From an uncultured Lachnospiraceae bacterium (lineage in GTDB: Bacteria > Bacillota > Clostridia > Lachnospirales > Lachnospiraceae), in the NCBI GenBank assembly GCA_902767065.1, contig CACXFW010000252.1, positions 1-12,483 of the forward strand: a stretch of 12,483 nucleotides of DNA, written 5' to 3'. Below, in pieces: positions 6,163-12,483 of this stretch. The translations under genes were made by a program, and so were the position numbers. Below the pieces are notes generated by a model that did not search any database, was not told where the DNA came from, and saw nothing but the letters and a program-made list of their open reading frames with translations. The stretch's first letter is position 1; every line of letters begins with the position of its first letter.

Positions 6163-7746
6163 ATGAACACAGACAAAGGAAACACGCAGACCATGGAGGG
6201 CAGAGCAAAGAGGAAAAACGGCGTTAAGAGAATGATTTTTGCCGTTTTCGCGATTGCGCTTGAAATAACGCTGATCTTCCTGCTGCTGACAACCCTGCAC
6301 AGCTTTGCCACATGGATTGAGATTGTCCTGCATTTTCTGGCTTTGATTCTGGTGCTGAAGATTTACGGACAGAATATCACATCCGCCATGAAGATGCCCT
6401 GGGTGATCCTGATCCTGACATTGCCGATCTTCGGAACGGTCATGTATATTCTGGTTGGAACGAATGGCGGAACGCGGAGGATGCGGGAGCGTTTTGAGGA
6501 GATAGACAGCAAGCTCCTTCCCATGCTGGCCGGGAAAGACAGAGATACGATCAGACGTCTGCAGGATAAGGACCTTGCCGCTTCCGGAATCAGCACCTAC
6601 ATCCGGAAGAATTCCGGTTATCCCGTGTATCAGAACACGGATGTCGAGTATTATGATGATGCGTCCAAAGGACTGGAAGCCCAGCTGAAGGACCTGGAGA
6701 AGGCTGAGAAGTTCATCTTTATGGAATACCATGCGATTGAGGACGGGGCTTCATGGAAACGGATTGAGGATGTGCTTGTCCGCAAGGTGGCCCAGGGAGT
6801 GGAAGTCAGGGTATTCTACGATGATATGGGCAGCATCGGCTTCATCACGACAGACTTTGTGAAGAAAATGAAAGGGCTGGGAATCGCCTGCCGCGTATTT
6901 AACCCCTTCGTCCCTGTCGTGAATATGTTCCTGAATAACCGGGATCATCGGAAAATCACGGTGATCGACGGTAAGGTAGGATATACAGGCGGATATAATC
7001 TGGCGGACGAGTATTTTAACCTGACCCATCCCTTTGGCGCCTGGAAGGATACGGGCATCCGCCTGGAAGGTGATGCGGTGCCGTCCCTGACCGTGGCATT
7101 TCTGGAGATGTGGAATGCGGGCAAGAAAAAGGTCGATGGAGATAACGACACCGATTTTGTGAAGTATCTGCCCCGCTGTTCTTACAAAGCCGTCCAGGAC
7201 GGATTTGTCCAGCCTTACGCTGACAGCCCCATGGATCAGAAGCGGATCGGGGAAGACGTTTACATCAGTATGGTGGAGAAGGCAACGAAGTACTGTTACT
7301 TCGTCACTCCCTACCTGATCGTGACGGATGAGATGACGCACGCATTGACCCTTGCGGCGAAGCGCGGCGTGGATGTGAGAATTATCACTCCCGGAATTCC
7401 GGACAAAAAGATGGTGTATTCCGTGACCCGATCGTTCTATCATGCGCTGGTGAAGGATGGCATAAGGATCTATGAGTGGACGCCAGGCTTTGTTCACGCC
7501 AAGATGAGCGTTGCGGACGACAAGATGGCTACCTGCGGAACGATCAATCTGGATTACCGCAGCCTGTATCATCACTTTGAGAACGGGTGCTGGATCTATG
7601 ATCCTGCCATCGCCGTTTCGATCCGGAAAGACTTCCAGTCCATGTTTGCCAAGAGCCGCGAGGTAACGGAAGAGTACAGCGTAGGAAAGAGTTCTGTCAT
7701 GAATATTGTACAGATGATCCTCCGTCTGTTTGCGGAACTGATGTAA
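6163..7746 (+). CDS. cls: Cardiolipin synthase (phospholipase D family)
   Basis: A 527-residue enzyme expected to join two phosphatidylglycerol molecules into cardiolipin and glycerol at the cytoplasmic membrane. N-terminal hydrophobic segments lie at about 24-43, 51-67 and 79-97. They are followed by two phospholipase D catalytic HKD motifs: HRKITVID (His262, Lys264, Asp269) with the downstream GGYNLAD, and HAKMSVAD (His445, Lys447, Asp452) with the downstream GTINLDYRS. Both motifs are intact, so the enzyme should be active. The length is slightly above the usual 480-510, owing to the basic N-terminal extension. ATG 6163 has GGAGGG six bases upstream. It is the last gene of the plus-strand group and ends in a strong terminator. 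Other phosphatidyltransferases of the family remain possible, but the membrane anchor plus spacing fit bacterial Cls best. Confidence 0.94.
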   Translation: MNTDKGNTQTMEGRAKRKNGVKRMIFAVFAIALEITLIFLLLTTLHSFATWIEIVLHFLALILVLKIYGQNITSAMKMPWVILILTLPIFGTVMYILVGTNGGTRRMRERFEEIDSKLLPMLAGKDRDTIRRLQDKDLAASGISTYIRKNSGYPVYQNTDVEYYDDASKGLEAQLKDLEKAEKFIFMEYHAIEDGASWKRIEDVLVRKVAQGVEVRVFYDDMGSIGFITTDFVKKMKGLGIACRVFNPFVPVVNMFLNNRDHRKITVIDGKVGYTGGYNLADEYFNLTHPFGAWKDTGIRLEGDAVPSLTVAFLEMWNAGKKKVDGDNDTDFVKYLPRCSYKAVQDGFVQPYADSPMDQKRIGEDVYISMVEKATKYCYFVTPYLIVTDEMTHALTLAAKRGVDVRIITPGIPDKKMVYSVTRSFYHALVKDGIRIYEWTPGFVHAKMSVADDKMATCGTINLDYRSLYHHFENGCWIYDPAIAVSIRKDFQSMFAKSREVTEEYSVGKSSVMNIVQMILRLFAELM

Positions 7747-7765
7747 TGCTTGATGGCGGGATCTT

Positions 7766-7800
7766 CCTCTGCCGGCACAAAGCCGGCAGAGGCTTTTTTT
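7766..7800 (+). terminator. Rho-independent terminator after cardiolipin synthase
   Basis: CCTCTGCCGGC (7766-7776), loop ACAAA, and GCCGGCAGAGG (7782-7792) form a perfect 11-bp stem, followed by C and seven T (7794-7800). It starts 20 bp after the cls stop. Confidence 0.96.
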
Positions 7801-7825
7801 ATCCGGCGGTGATCCGCCGGATTTT
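7801..7825 (+). terminator. Second hairpin with short T-run, tandem to the cls terminator
   Basis: ATCCGGCGG (7801-7809), loop TGAT, and CCGCCGGAT (7814-7822) are perfectly paired, and the run TTTT (7822-7825) overlaps the end of the stem. It probably backs up the preceding terminator between convergent genes. On the minus strand neither hairpin is followed by a T-run, so termination of the MATE transcript is unclear. Confidence 0.6.
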
Positions 7826-7889
7826 CTGGTCTGCAAGCCTTATTCCTGCTGACATGGTCAGGGAAGGATTCTGTCTGCCCGGTGATCTG

Positions 7890-9266
7890 TCAATAATCCT
7901 GCCGCGCGCTCTTTCCGGCAGTTCGCCGGGGAATGGAAAGATCCCGTTTTACCCTGCGAAGAAGCATAAGGCATACCGGAACAATGTAAAGGTCAGCCAG
8001 AATCCAGGCGGCAGCATCGGCAAAGGTGATCGCGTCGAACCCAAACTTCGGGACGAAGAGGAGTACAACCCCGGCTCGTCCGACCATCTCCATGACACCT
8101 GCGATGACCGCACGTCCGGAGCGTCCGAGCGCCTGCACGGTGATGCGGGCGATGTCCAGAAGCCCGAGAATGACATAGAAATAACCGGTCCGCCGGAGAA
8201 GAAGCTGCGCGGCATCCAGGATCTGCCCTTCCTTTGCGGACAGGAAGATCAGGCATGCCCCTCTGCCGAACAGAATCAGGACAGCGCCTGTCAGCGCCCC
8301 ATAGATCATGGCGGCAATGGTACTGATTTTCACTCCTTCGCGGACCCGGGCATAATCCCCGGCGCCATAATTCTGGCTGCAGTAGGTGGCGACGCCGGAA
8401 GACAGTGAGTCAAGGGGGCACATGGCGAGCATATTGATTCTTCCTGCAACCGTACGGGCTGAGGCGTACAGACTGCCCAGGGAATTCGTGGCAGACTGGA
8501 GAACCATGCCGCCGATTCCCGTAATGGAAAACTGCAGTCCCATCGGAACGCCGGTCAGGAGCAGATGCCTGATCCGCCGGCGGTTCGCTTTCCGCTCTTC
8601 AGGGCGGATGTGAAGGATCTCATATTTCCGGATGATGACCCAGGTACAGAGAAATCCGCTGAGGGCCTGTGACATAATGGTTGCCAGGGCTGCTCCGGCG
8701 CAGCCCATGTGAAGGACCATGACACAGGCTAAGTCCAGCACAATGTTGGAGACGGTTGAGACAGCCAGGACCAGGAACGGCGTGCGGCTGTCGCCGACCG
8801 AGCGCAGAATCCCCGCCGCCAGATTGTACAGGAGCGAAAACGGGATTCCGGCAAAGATGATCAGGATATAAATATACGCGTTTGCCCATATGTTTTCAGG
8901 GACGGACAGAATCCGGAGGATCCCTTTGCACAAAAGGACACATGAGGAAGTGGCGATGAGCGCGATCAGCCCTGTCAGAAGAATGCTGTTGAACAGGAGG
9001 GAGCGCATCTCAGGGTATTGTTTTCCGCCGAACCTTTGTGTAATCGGAACACAGAACCCGGTGCAGGTTCCGATGCAGAATCCAAGAATCACAAACTGAA
9101 CGCTGCCGGTCGAACCGACTGCAGCCAGGGCATCCGGGCCGAGAAAGCGTCCGACAATCGCTGCGTCCGCGATGTTGTAAAACTGCTGGAGAAGGTTGCC
9201 GAGAAGAAGTGGAACTGCAAAACGGAGAATCAGCCGCAGGGGATTCCCCTTCGTCATATCATTCAT
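7890..9266 (-). CDS. MATE-family multidrug efflux transporter
   Basis: A 458-residue integral membrane protein with about twelve hydrophobic segments. It exports cationic or aromatic compounds in exchange for sodium ions or protons. Family hallmarks are the N-terminal LGNLLQQFYNIADAAIVGRF segment, the GILRSVGDSRTP motif after the fourth or fifth helix, and in the second half NYGAGDYARVREG, which is typical of MATE proteins. The length is normal for the family. The start at 9266 is supported by an AAGG element about seven bases upstream on the minus strand, and an alternative Met lies three codons in. The C-terminus carries a basic tail. The gene is convergent with cls and divergent from icd. 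Its upstream region is the structured element at 9312-9547, which could affect its expression. The substrate cannot be told. Confidence 0.94.
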   Translation of the reverse strand: MNDMTKGNPLRLILRFAVPLLLGNLLQQFYNIADAAIVGRFLGPDALAAVGSTGSVQFVILGFCIGTCTGFCVPITQRFGGKQYPEMRSLLFNSILLTGLIALIATSSCVLLCKGILRILSVPENIWANAYIYILIIFAGIPFSLLYNLAAGILRSVGDSRTPFLVLAVSTVSNIVLDLACVMVLHMGCAGAALATIMSQALSGFLCTWVIIRKYEILHIRPEERKANRRRIRHLLLTGVPMGLQFSITGIGGMVLQSATNSLGSLYASARTVAGRINMLAMCPLDSLSSGVATYCSQNYGAGDYARVREGVKISTIAAMIYGALTGAVLILFGRGACLIFLSAKEGQILDAAQLLLRRTGYFYVILGLLDIARITVQALGRSGRAVIAGVMEMVGRAGVVLLFVPKFGFDAITFADAAAWILADLYIVPVCLMLLRRVKRDLSIPRRTAGKSARQDY

Positions 9267-9311
9267 AAACTGCCTTTTTTACCTGATTACCCTTTCCCTG
9301 AATCAACAGAA

Positions 9312-9547
9312 CCTGTATCTGTGTTACTATTCACAGCCTGTCTGCCTGCAAAGATGGATGCGTCATGCTTGCATGGAAGCAGCCATCTTCGCAGGCGGAC
9401 AAGGCCTGCGAAGCAGGAACCTCCCCCACAACCTCAGACAGGAGCGTCGTAAGACGCGGCAAACGTGCGAAGCACGGATGGTCTGAGGTATGTGGGTGGA
9501 TGGGCTGTGAATAGCATCGACAGCCTGCAGAAAACACAGGGTACAGG
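9312..9547 (+). repeat. Multi-branched structured intergenic element, possible non-coding RNA
   Basis: Nested pairing is visible over about 236 bases. An outer helix joins 9312-9324 and 9534-9547. A 12-bp perfect helix joins CTATTCACAGCC (9327-9338) and GGCTGTGAATAG (9503-9514). Inside it are an 18-bp hairpin (arms 9340-9357 and 9383-9400), a CCTGC-GAA-GCAGG hairpin (9405-9417), and a long helix of 9425-9439 with 9481-9496. The long helix encloses GCGTC-GTAA-GACGC (9444-9457) and CGTGC-GAA-GCACG (9464-9476). A related inverted copy lies at 1-112. No known RNA family is recognised. It has no coding potential that fits a gene. The strand given is arbitrary, because the inverted repeats allow folding of either strand. 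Confidence 0.65.
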
Positions 9548-9560
9548 AATGATACAAAAA

Positions 9561-9678
9561 AGCCGGATCCCGTTCGAAAGCACGAGTCTTGAGGGACGAA
9601 GCAGTTTCGATTACGGGACCGGGATCCGAACGGATCCTGCCGGGAATAAATGGTTGTGTATAAGAGGAGAGAGAAACT
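9561..9678 (+). promoter_or_regulatory. Structured 5' leader, copy B, of icd
   Basis: Homologue of 5201-5316. GATCCCGT (9566-9573) pairs with ACGGGACC (9613-9620) with one mismatch, then TCGAA (9574-9578) pairs with TTCGA (9606-9610). Compared with copy A, the pair T5211-A5254 has become C9571-G9615, a compensatory change. An inner hairpin GTCT-TGAG-GGAC lies at 9586-9597. A second hairpin, GGATCC-GAAC-GGATCC, lies at 9622-9637. An ATAAA stretch and AGGAG follow, 118 bases from the first base of the element to the start codon. Read on the minus strand, the big helix is followed by TTTTTT (9555-9560), so it could also stop antisense transcription toward the MATE gene. Confidence 0.55.
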
Positions 9679-10896
9679 TTGCATAAAATACAGATGACAA
9701 CCCCGCTTGTCGAGATGGACGGCGATGAGATGACACGGATCCTCTGGAAGATGATCAAAGAGGATCTGCTTTTGCCTTTTATTGACCTGAAGACAGAATA
9801 TTACGATCTGGGACTGAAGAAGCGGGATGAGACAGATGACCGCATCACCATTGACGCGGCCCAGGCCGCGCTTCGGCTCGGAGTCGCTGTCAAATGCGCC
9901 ACCATCACTCCAAACGCGGACCGTGTCAAAGAATACGGCCTGAAGAGGATGTGGAAGAGCCCGAACGGTACGATCCGGGCAATCATGGACGGAACCGTGT
10001 TCCGCTGTCCGATTATCGTGCGCGGAATCGAGCCGAACGTCCGCACATGGAAAAAGCCGATCACGATCGCCAGGCATGCCTACGGGGATGTCTACAAAAA
10101 CAGTGAGATTCAGGTGCCGGGACCCGGAAAGGCAGAGCTTGTCTTCACCAAACCGGATGGTACCACGATCCGCGAGCTGATCCATGAATTCGACGGCCCC
10201 GGCATTGTGCAGGGCTGGCACAACCTGGACCGCTCCATCGAGAGCTTTGCGCGCAGCTGCTTTGCGTATTCCCTGGATGCCGGACAGGATCTGTGGTTCG
10301 CGACAAAGGATACCATCTCCAAACAATACGACGCAAGATTCCGGGAGATTTTTGACCGGATCTTCCGGGAAGAGTATCAGGACCGGTTCGAGGCGGAAGG
10401 CATCCGTTATTTCTACACGCTGATCGATGACGCCGTTGCCAGAGTCATGAAAAGTGAGGGCGGCTTTATCTGGGCATGCAAGAATTATGACGGAGACGTC
10501 ATGAGCGACATGCTGTCCTCCGCGTTCGGATCCCTTGCCATGATGACCAGCGTCCTGGTGAACCCGGACGGGAAATATGAGTATGAAGCTGCCCATGGAA
10601 CGGTGCAAAGGCATTACTACCGTTACCTGAAGGGAGAGGAAACCTCCACGAATTCTGTCGCGACCATCTTCGCGTGGACCGGAGCGCTGAGAAAACGCGC
10701 GCAGCTTGATGCGCTCGAAGACCTGGAACGGTTCGCGGACACTCTGGAGCACGCGGTCCTTCGCACGATTGAAGAAGGGGAGATGACGGGGGATCTTGCC
10801 CGGATCACTTCTCTTTCTGATGTTCAGAAGCTGAGCAGCGAGGAATTTATTTTCGCGGTCAGAAAACGCCTGGAGGAAGAGCTGAATGGCATCTGA
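9679..10896 (+). CDS. icd: NADP-dependent isocitrate dehydrogenase, eukaryote-like type
   Basis: A 405-residue homodimeric enzyme that oxidises isocitrate to 2-oxoglutarate and CO2, making NADPH. It resembles human IDH1/IDH2, not E. coli Icd. Visible active-site residues are Ser94, Asn96 and Arg100 in SPNGTIR, Arg109, Arg132 and Tyr139 in RHAYGDVY, catalytic Lys210 in ATKDTIS, and metal-binding Asp273 and Asp277 in NYDGDVMSD. All match the human positions with an offset of at most two. The start is TTG at 9679: AGGAG (9665-9669) lies nine bases before it, whereas the first ATG (9694) is 24 bases away and would cut the conserved N-terminus. The gene is preceded by structured leader B, and its last 11 bp overlap the next gene. 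Confidence 0.96.
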   Translation: MHKIQMTTPLVEMDGDEMTRILWKMIKEDLLLPFIDLKTEYYDLGLKKRDETDDRITIDAAQAALRLGVAVKCATITPNADRVKEYGLKRMWKSPNGTIRAIMDGTVFRCPIIVRGIEPNVRTWKKPITIARHAYGDVYKNSEIQVPGPGKAELVFTKPDGTTIRELIHEFDGPGIVQGWHNLDRSIESFARSCFAYSLDAGQDLWFATKDTISKQYDARFREIFDRIFREEYQDRFEAEGIRYFYTLIDDAVARVMKSEGGFIWACKNYDGDVMSDMLSSAFGSLAMMTSVLVNPDGKYEYEAAHGTVQRHYYRYLKGEETSTNSVATIFAWTGALRKRAQLDALEDLERFADTLEHAVLRTIEEGEMTGDLARITSLSDVQKLSSEEFIFAVRKRLEEELNGI

Positions 10897-12483
10897 GGAA
10901 TACAGCAGGGCACTCAAGAGCGGGAAAGCCGCTTACCGGAAGGCGCTGTCCCGTGGAAAATATCCGTATCTTCCCGCACTGGATGAGATTGTCGACAACC
11001 GCAATGTCAGGACGGAAGAACCCCTTGGCCTGGTCAGCATCCCGCTCGAACAGATCGTCGGAACCAAGACAGCCGGAAGGCAGGCTGCCTTTGCGTCCAA
11101 TTTTATGCCCCTGATGCCGGACAACAGTGAATTCGCCAGAAAATGGGATGGCGTCGTCCGGTATCACCTTGATCAGGGCGTCGGAGATCCGATCATTGCC
11201 TACGAATATATGAACCGGTTCTATGTCCTGGAGGGGAACAAACGGGTCAGCGTCCTGAAATATTTCCATGCGGACTCTATCGAGGGTACGGTTACCCGCC
11301 TGGTTCCCTATCCCGCCGAGACGGTTGAAAACCAGCTCTATTATGAATTCATGTCCTTCTACAAGGACTCTCAGATTAACTATCTGTCCTTCTCAAAGCG
11401 GGGAAGTTATGCCCGGCTGACGGAAGCTGTCGGGAAGAAGAGCGGCGAGAAATGGACCGATGACGAGAAGATCGATTTCCGTTCCCTGTATAACCGCTTC
11501 GCAAAGCTCTTTGAGGCAAAACACGGAGAGGAACTCGGAATCACCACAGGGGATGCGCTGCTTTTTTATCTTTCCCTGTATCCGTACGCCGAAGTCCTTG
11601 CCCAGAGCACGGACGGGATGAAGTCGGACCTCGAAAAGATCTGGCAGGATCTTCCCGCCTCCAGGCAGGCTCAGACCAATGAGTCTCTCGTCTTCAAGCC
11701 CTCCGAAGAGGTCGGCGGCAATCTCTTCACGCGCTTTTTCCGCCTGCAGAAGGTCCGGCAGCTGAAGGTTGCGTTTATCCATGACAAGCCGGCGGAGGTA
11801 TCGAGCTGGGCATACACGCATGAGCTTGGACGGATGCAGCTGGAGCAGGTCTTCGGGGATCAGATCCATACGGATGCATATTTCCTGAAGGAAACAAGCT
11901 CTGACATTACCGGTCTCATCGAATCCGTGATCGCTTCCGGATACCATATGATCTTCACGACGAGCACGCGTTTTCTCGCCGCAAGTCTGAAGGCTTCGAT
12001 CGAGCATCCGGAGGTCAAGATCCTGAACTGCTCCGTCGGACAGCCGTACCGGACGCTGCGCACCTACTTCGGCAGAATGTTTGAAGCGAAGTTCCTGTGC
12101 GGTATGATCGCGGGAGCCATGACGCCGAATCATAAGATCGCCTATGAGGCACCCCTTCCGAATTACGGGAGCATTGCCGACATCAACGCCTTTACGCTGG
12201 GAGCGCAGATGACGGACCCGCACGCAAAGGTCTATCTCCACTGGATGAGCCAGACCGATACGGAGCCGCTTCAGGAACTTCTTGACAGAGAAAAGATCCG
12301 TGTCATCTCGGATTCGGATATGATCACTCCGGCATCACAAAACCGCGCCTACGGCCTTTACATGAAGGGGAACGGGCTGATGCAGAGGCTTGCCACGCCG
12401 ATCTGGAACTGGGGAAGATTCTATGAGCGGATCATCCGGGATTTTCTTCAGGGAAACTGGGACAATATCCCTGACGCAAAGGA
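10886..12483 (+). CDS. BMP-family ligand-binding protein with N-terminal ParB-like domain, 3' end missing
   Basis: The frame is open from ATG 10886 to the window end (532 complete codons, no stop). GGAGG (10872-10876) lies nine bases upstream, inside icd, and the 11-bp overlap with icd points to translational coupling. Residues 1-35 ([20 protein letters not shown]...) are soluble, with no signal peptide or lipobox. Around 95-140, the stretch [15 protein letters not shown] (Gly117-Arg120) looks like the conserved G-x-x-R box of ParB/sulfiredoxin-type folds. Residues 130-285 are unrecognised. From about 293 ([24 protein letters not shown]) the protein resembles BMP/PnrA periplasmic-binding domains that bind nucleosides. 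A cytosolic sensor or enzyme is thus more likely than a transporter binding protein. No permease gene is visible. The family call is from motif memory. Confidence 0.8.
   Translation, partial: MASEEYSRALKSGKAAYRKALSRGKYPYLPALDEIVDNRNVRTEEPLGLVSIPLEQIVGTKTAGRQAAFASNFMPLMPDNSEFARKWDGVVRYHLDQGVGDPIIAYEYMNRFYVLEGNKRVSVLKYFHADSIEGTVTRLVPYPAETVENQLYYEFMSFYKDSQINYLSFSKRGSYARLTEAVGKKSGEKWTDDEKIDFRSLYNRFAKLFEAKHGEELGITTGDALLFYLSLYPYAEVLAQSTDGMKSDLEKIWQDLPASRQAQTNESLVFKPSEEVGGNLFTRFFRLQKVRQLKVAFIHDKPAEVSSWAYTHELGRMQLEQVFGDQIHTDAYFLKETSSDITGLIESVIASGYHMIFTTSTRFLAASLKASIEHPEVKILNCSVGQPYRTLRTYFGRMFEAKFLCGMIAGAMTPNHKIAYEAPLPNYGSIADINAFTLGAQMTDPHAKVYLHWMSQTDTEPLQELLDREKIRVISDSDMITPASQNRAYGLYMKGNGLMQRLATPIWNWGRFYERIIRDFLQGNWDNIPDAK

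Noticed and set aside
6751..7836. A 361-codon minus-strand frame opposite cardiolipin synthase.
   Set aside because: The plus-strand gene has both catalytic motifs and good signals. The reverse frame passes through the terminator and resembles no protein family.
7746..8408. A 220-codon plus-strand frame after cls.
   Set aside because: It begins inside the cls stop, runs through the terminator, and lies antisense to the MATE gene.
9312..9547. A complete insertion sequence, tRNA cluster or CRISPR array in the intergenic region.
   Set aside because: There is no transposase frame, no tRNA arms with CCA or TTC loop pattern, and no regular repeat-spacer spacing. The repeats are inverted and nested instead.
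9580..9602. Hammerhead-ribozyme-like core in the leaders (CACGA-GTC-loop-GAC-GAAG).
   Set aside because: The GA-GTC...GAC-GAA layout recalls stem II of a hammerhead, but the required CTGATGA box is AGCACGA here and AGCATGA in copy A. The surrounding stems do not give a hammerhead junction.
9659..9664. TATAAG as a -10 box for icd.
   Set aside because: It directly abuts the Shine-Dalgarno AGGAG, so a transcript from it would lack the ribosome site, and no -35 is visible.
9331..10917. A 528-codon open frame on the minus strand across icd and the intergenic region.
   Set aside because: It is antisense to the clearly conserved icd and runs through the structured repeats. The protein is low in recognisable motifs, rich in His/Arg/Cys like other shadow frames, and has no convincing start.
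11393..12241. A 282-codon minus-strand frame at the right end.
   Set aside because: It is a shadow of the open BMP-type gene, whose plus-strand frame has family motifs and a good ribosome site.

Overview
The window looks like the chromosome of a Gram-positive Clostridia member, most likely Lachnospiraceae. The basis is strong AGGAGG-type ribosome binding sites, a eukaryote-like NADP isocitrate dehydrogenase, a Lachnospiraceae-style BMP protein without signal peptide, and structured intergenic repeats. This placement rests on gene content and style, not on a database search. No rRNA, tRNA, CRISPR array, transposase or phage gene is visible.

Layout, left to right. (1) Positions 1-180 hold the cut end of a structured repeat and a 30-bp direct repeat. 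(2) 216-1160 encodes a small acidic exported protein of unknown function, closed by a clear terminator (1197-1236). (3) After a leader of about 360 bp with a possible promoter and a possible short upstream ORF comes a plus-strand run of four genes. Two are overlapping halves of a heterodimeric ABC exporter (1602-3347 and 3328-5145). They are followed by a YjdF/DUF2238-like membrane protein (5317-6150) and a cardiolipin synthase (6163-7746), ending in a strong terminator. (4) A MATE efflux gene lies on the minus strand (7890-9266), convergent with the synthase. (5) A 412-bp intergenic region (9267-9678) is filled by a multi-branched structured element and a second structured leader. (6) icd (9679-10896, TTG start) overlaps a BMP-type protein with an apparent N-terminal ParB-like domain (10886 to the window end, incomplete).

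Functionally, genes 2-5 of the plus-strand series form an envelope or export group: a drug or lipid exporter with one degenerate ATP site, a polytopic membrane protein and a phospholipid synthase. The MATE gene adds a second efflux system. icd makes 2-oxoglutarate and NADPH, and its stop overlaps the start of the BMP protein, so the two are probably translationally coupled.

The most interesting content is non-coding. Two homologous 5' leaders of about 116 nt sit at almost the same distance upstream of two unrelated genes (5317 and icd). They share a long helix with a compensatory base change, a second hairpin and the Shine-Dalgarno region, so they look like copies of one cis-regulatory RNA or dispersed repeat. 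Separately, 9312-9547 can fold into a closed multi-branch structure, and a related, inverted copy is cut by the window start.
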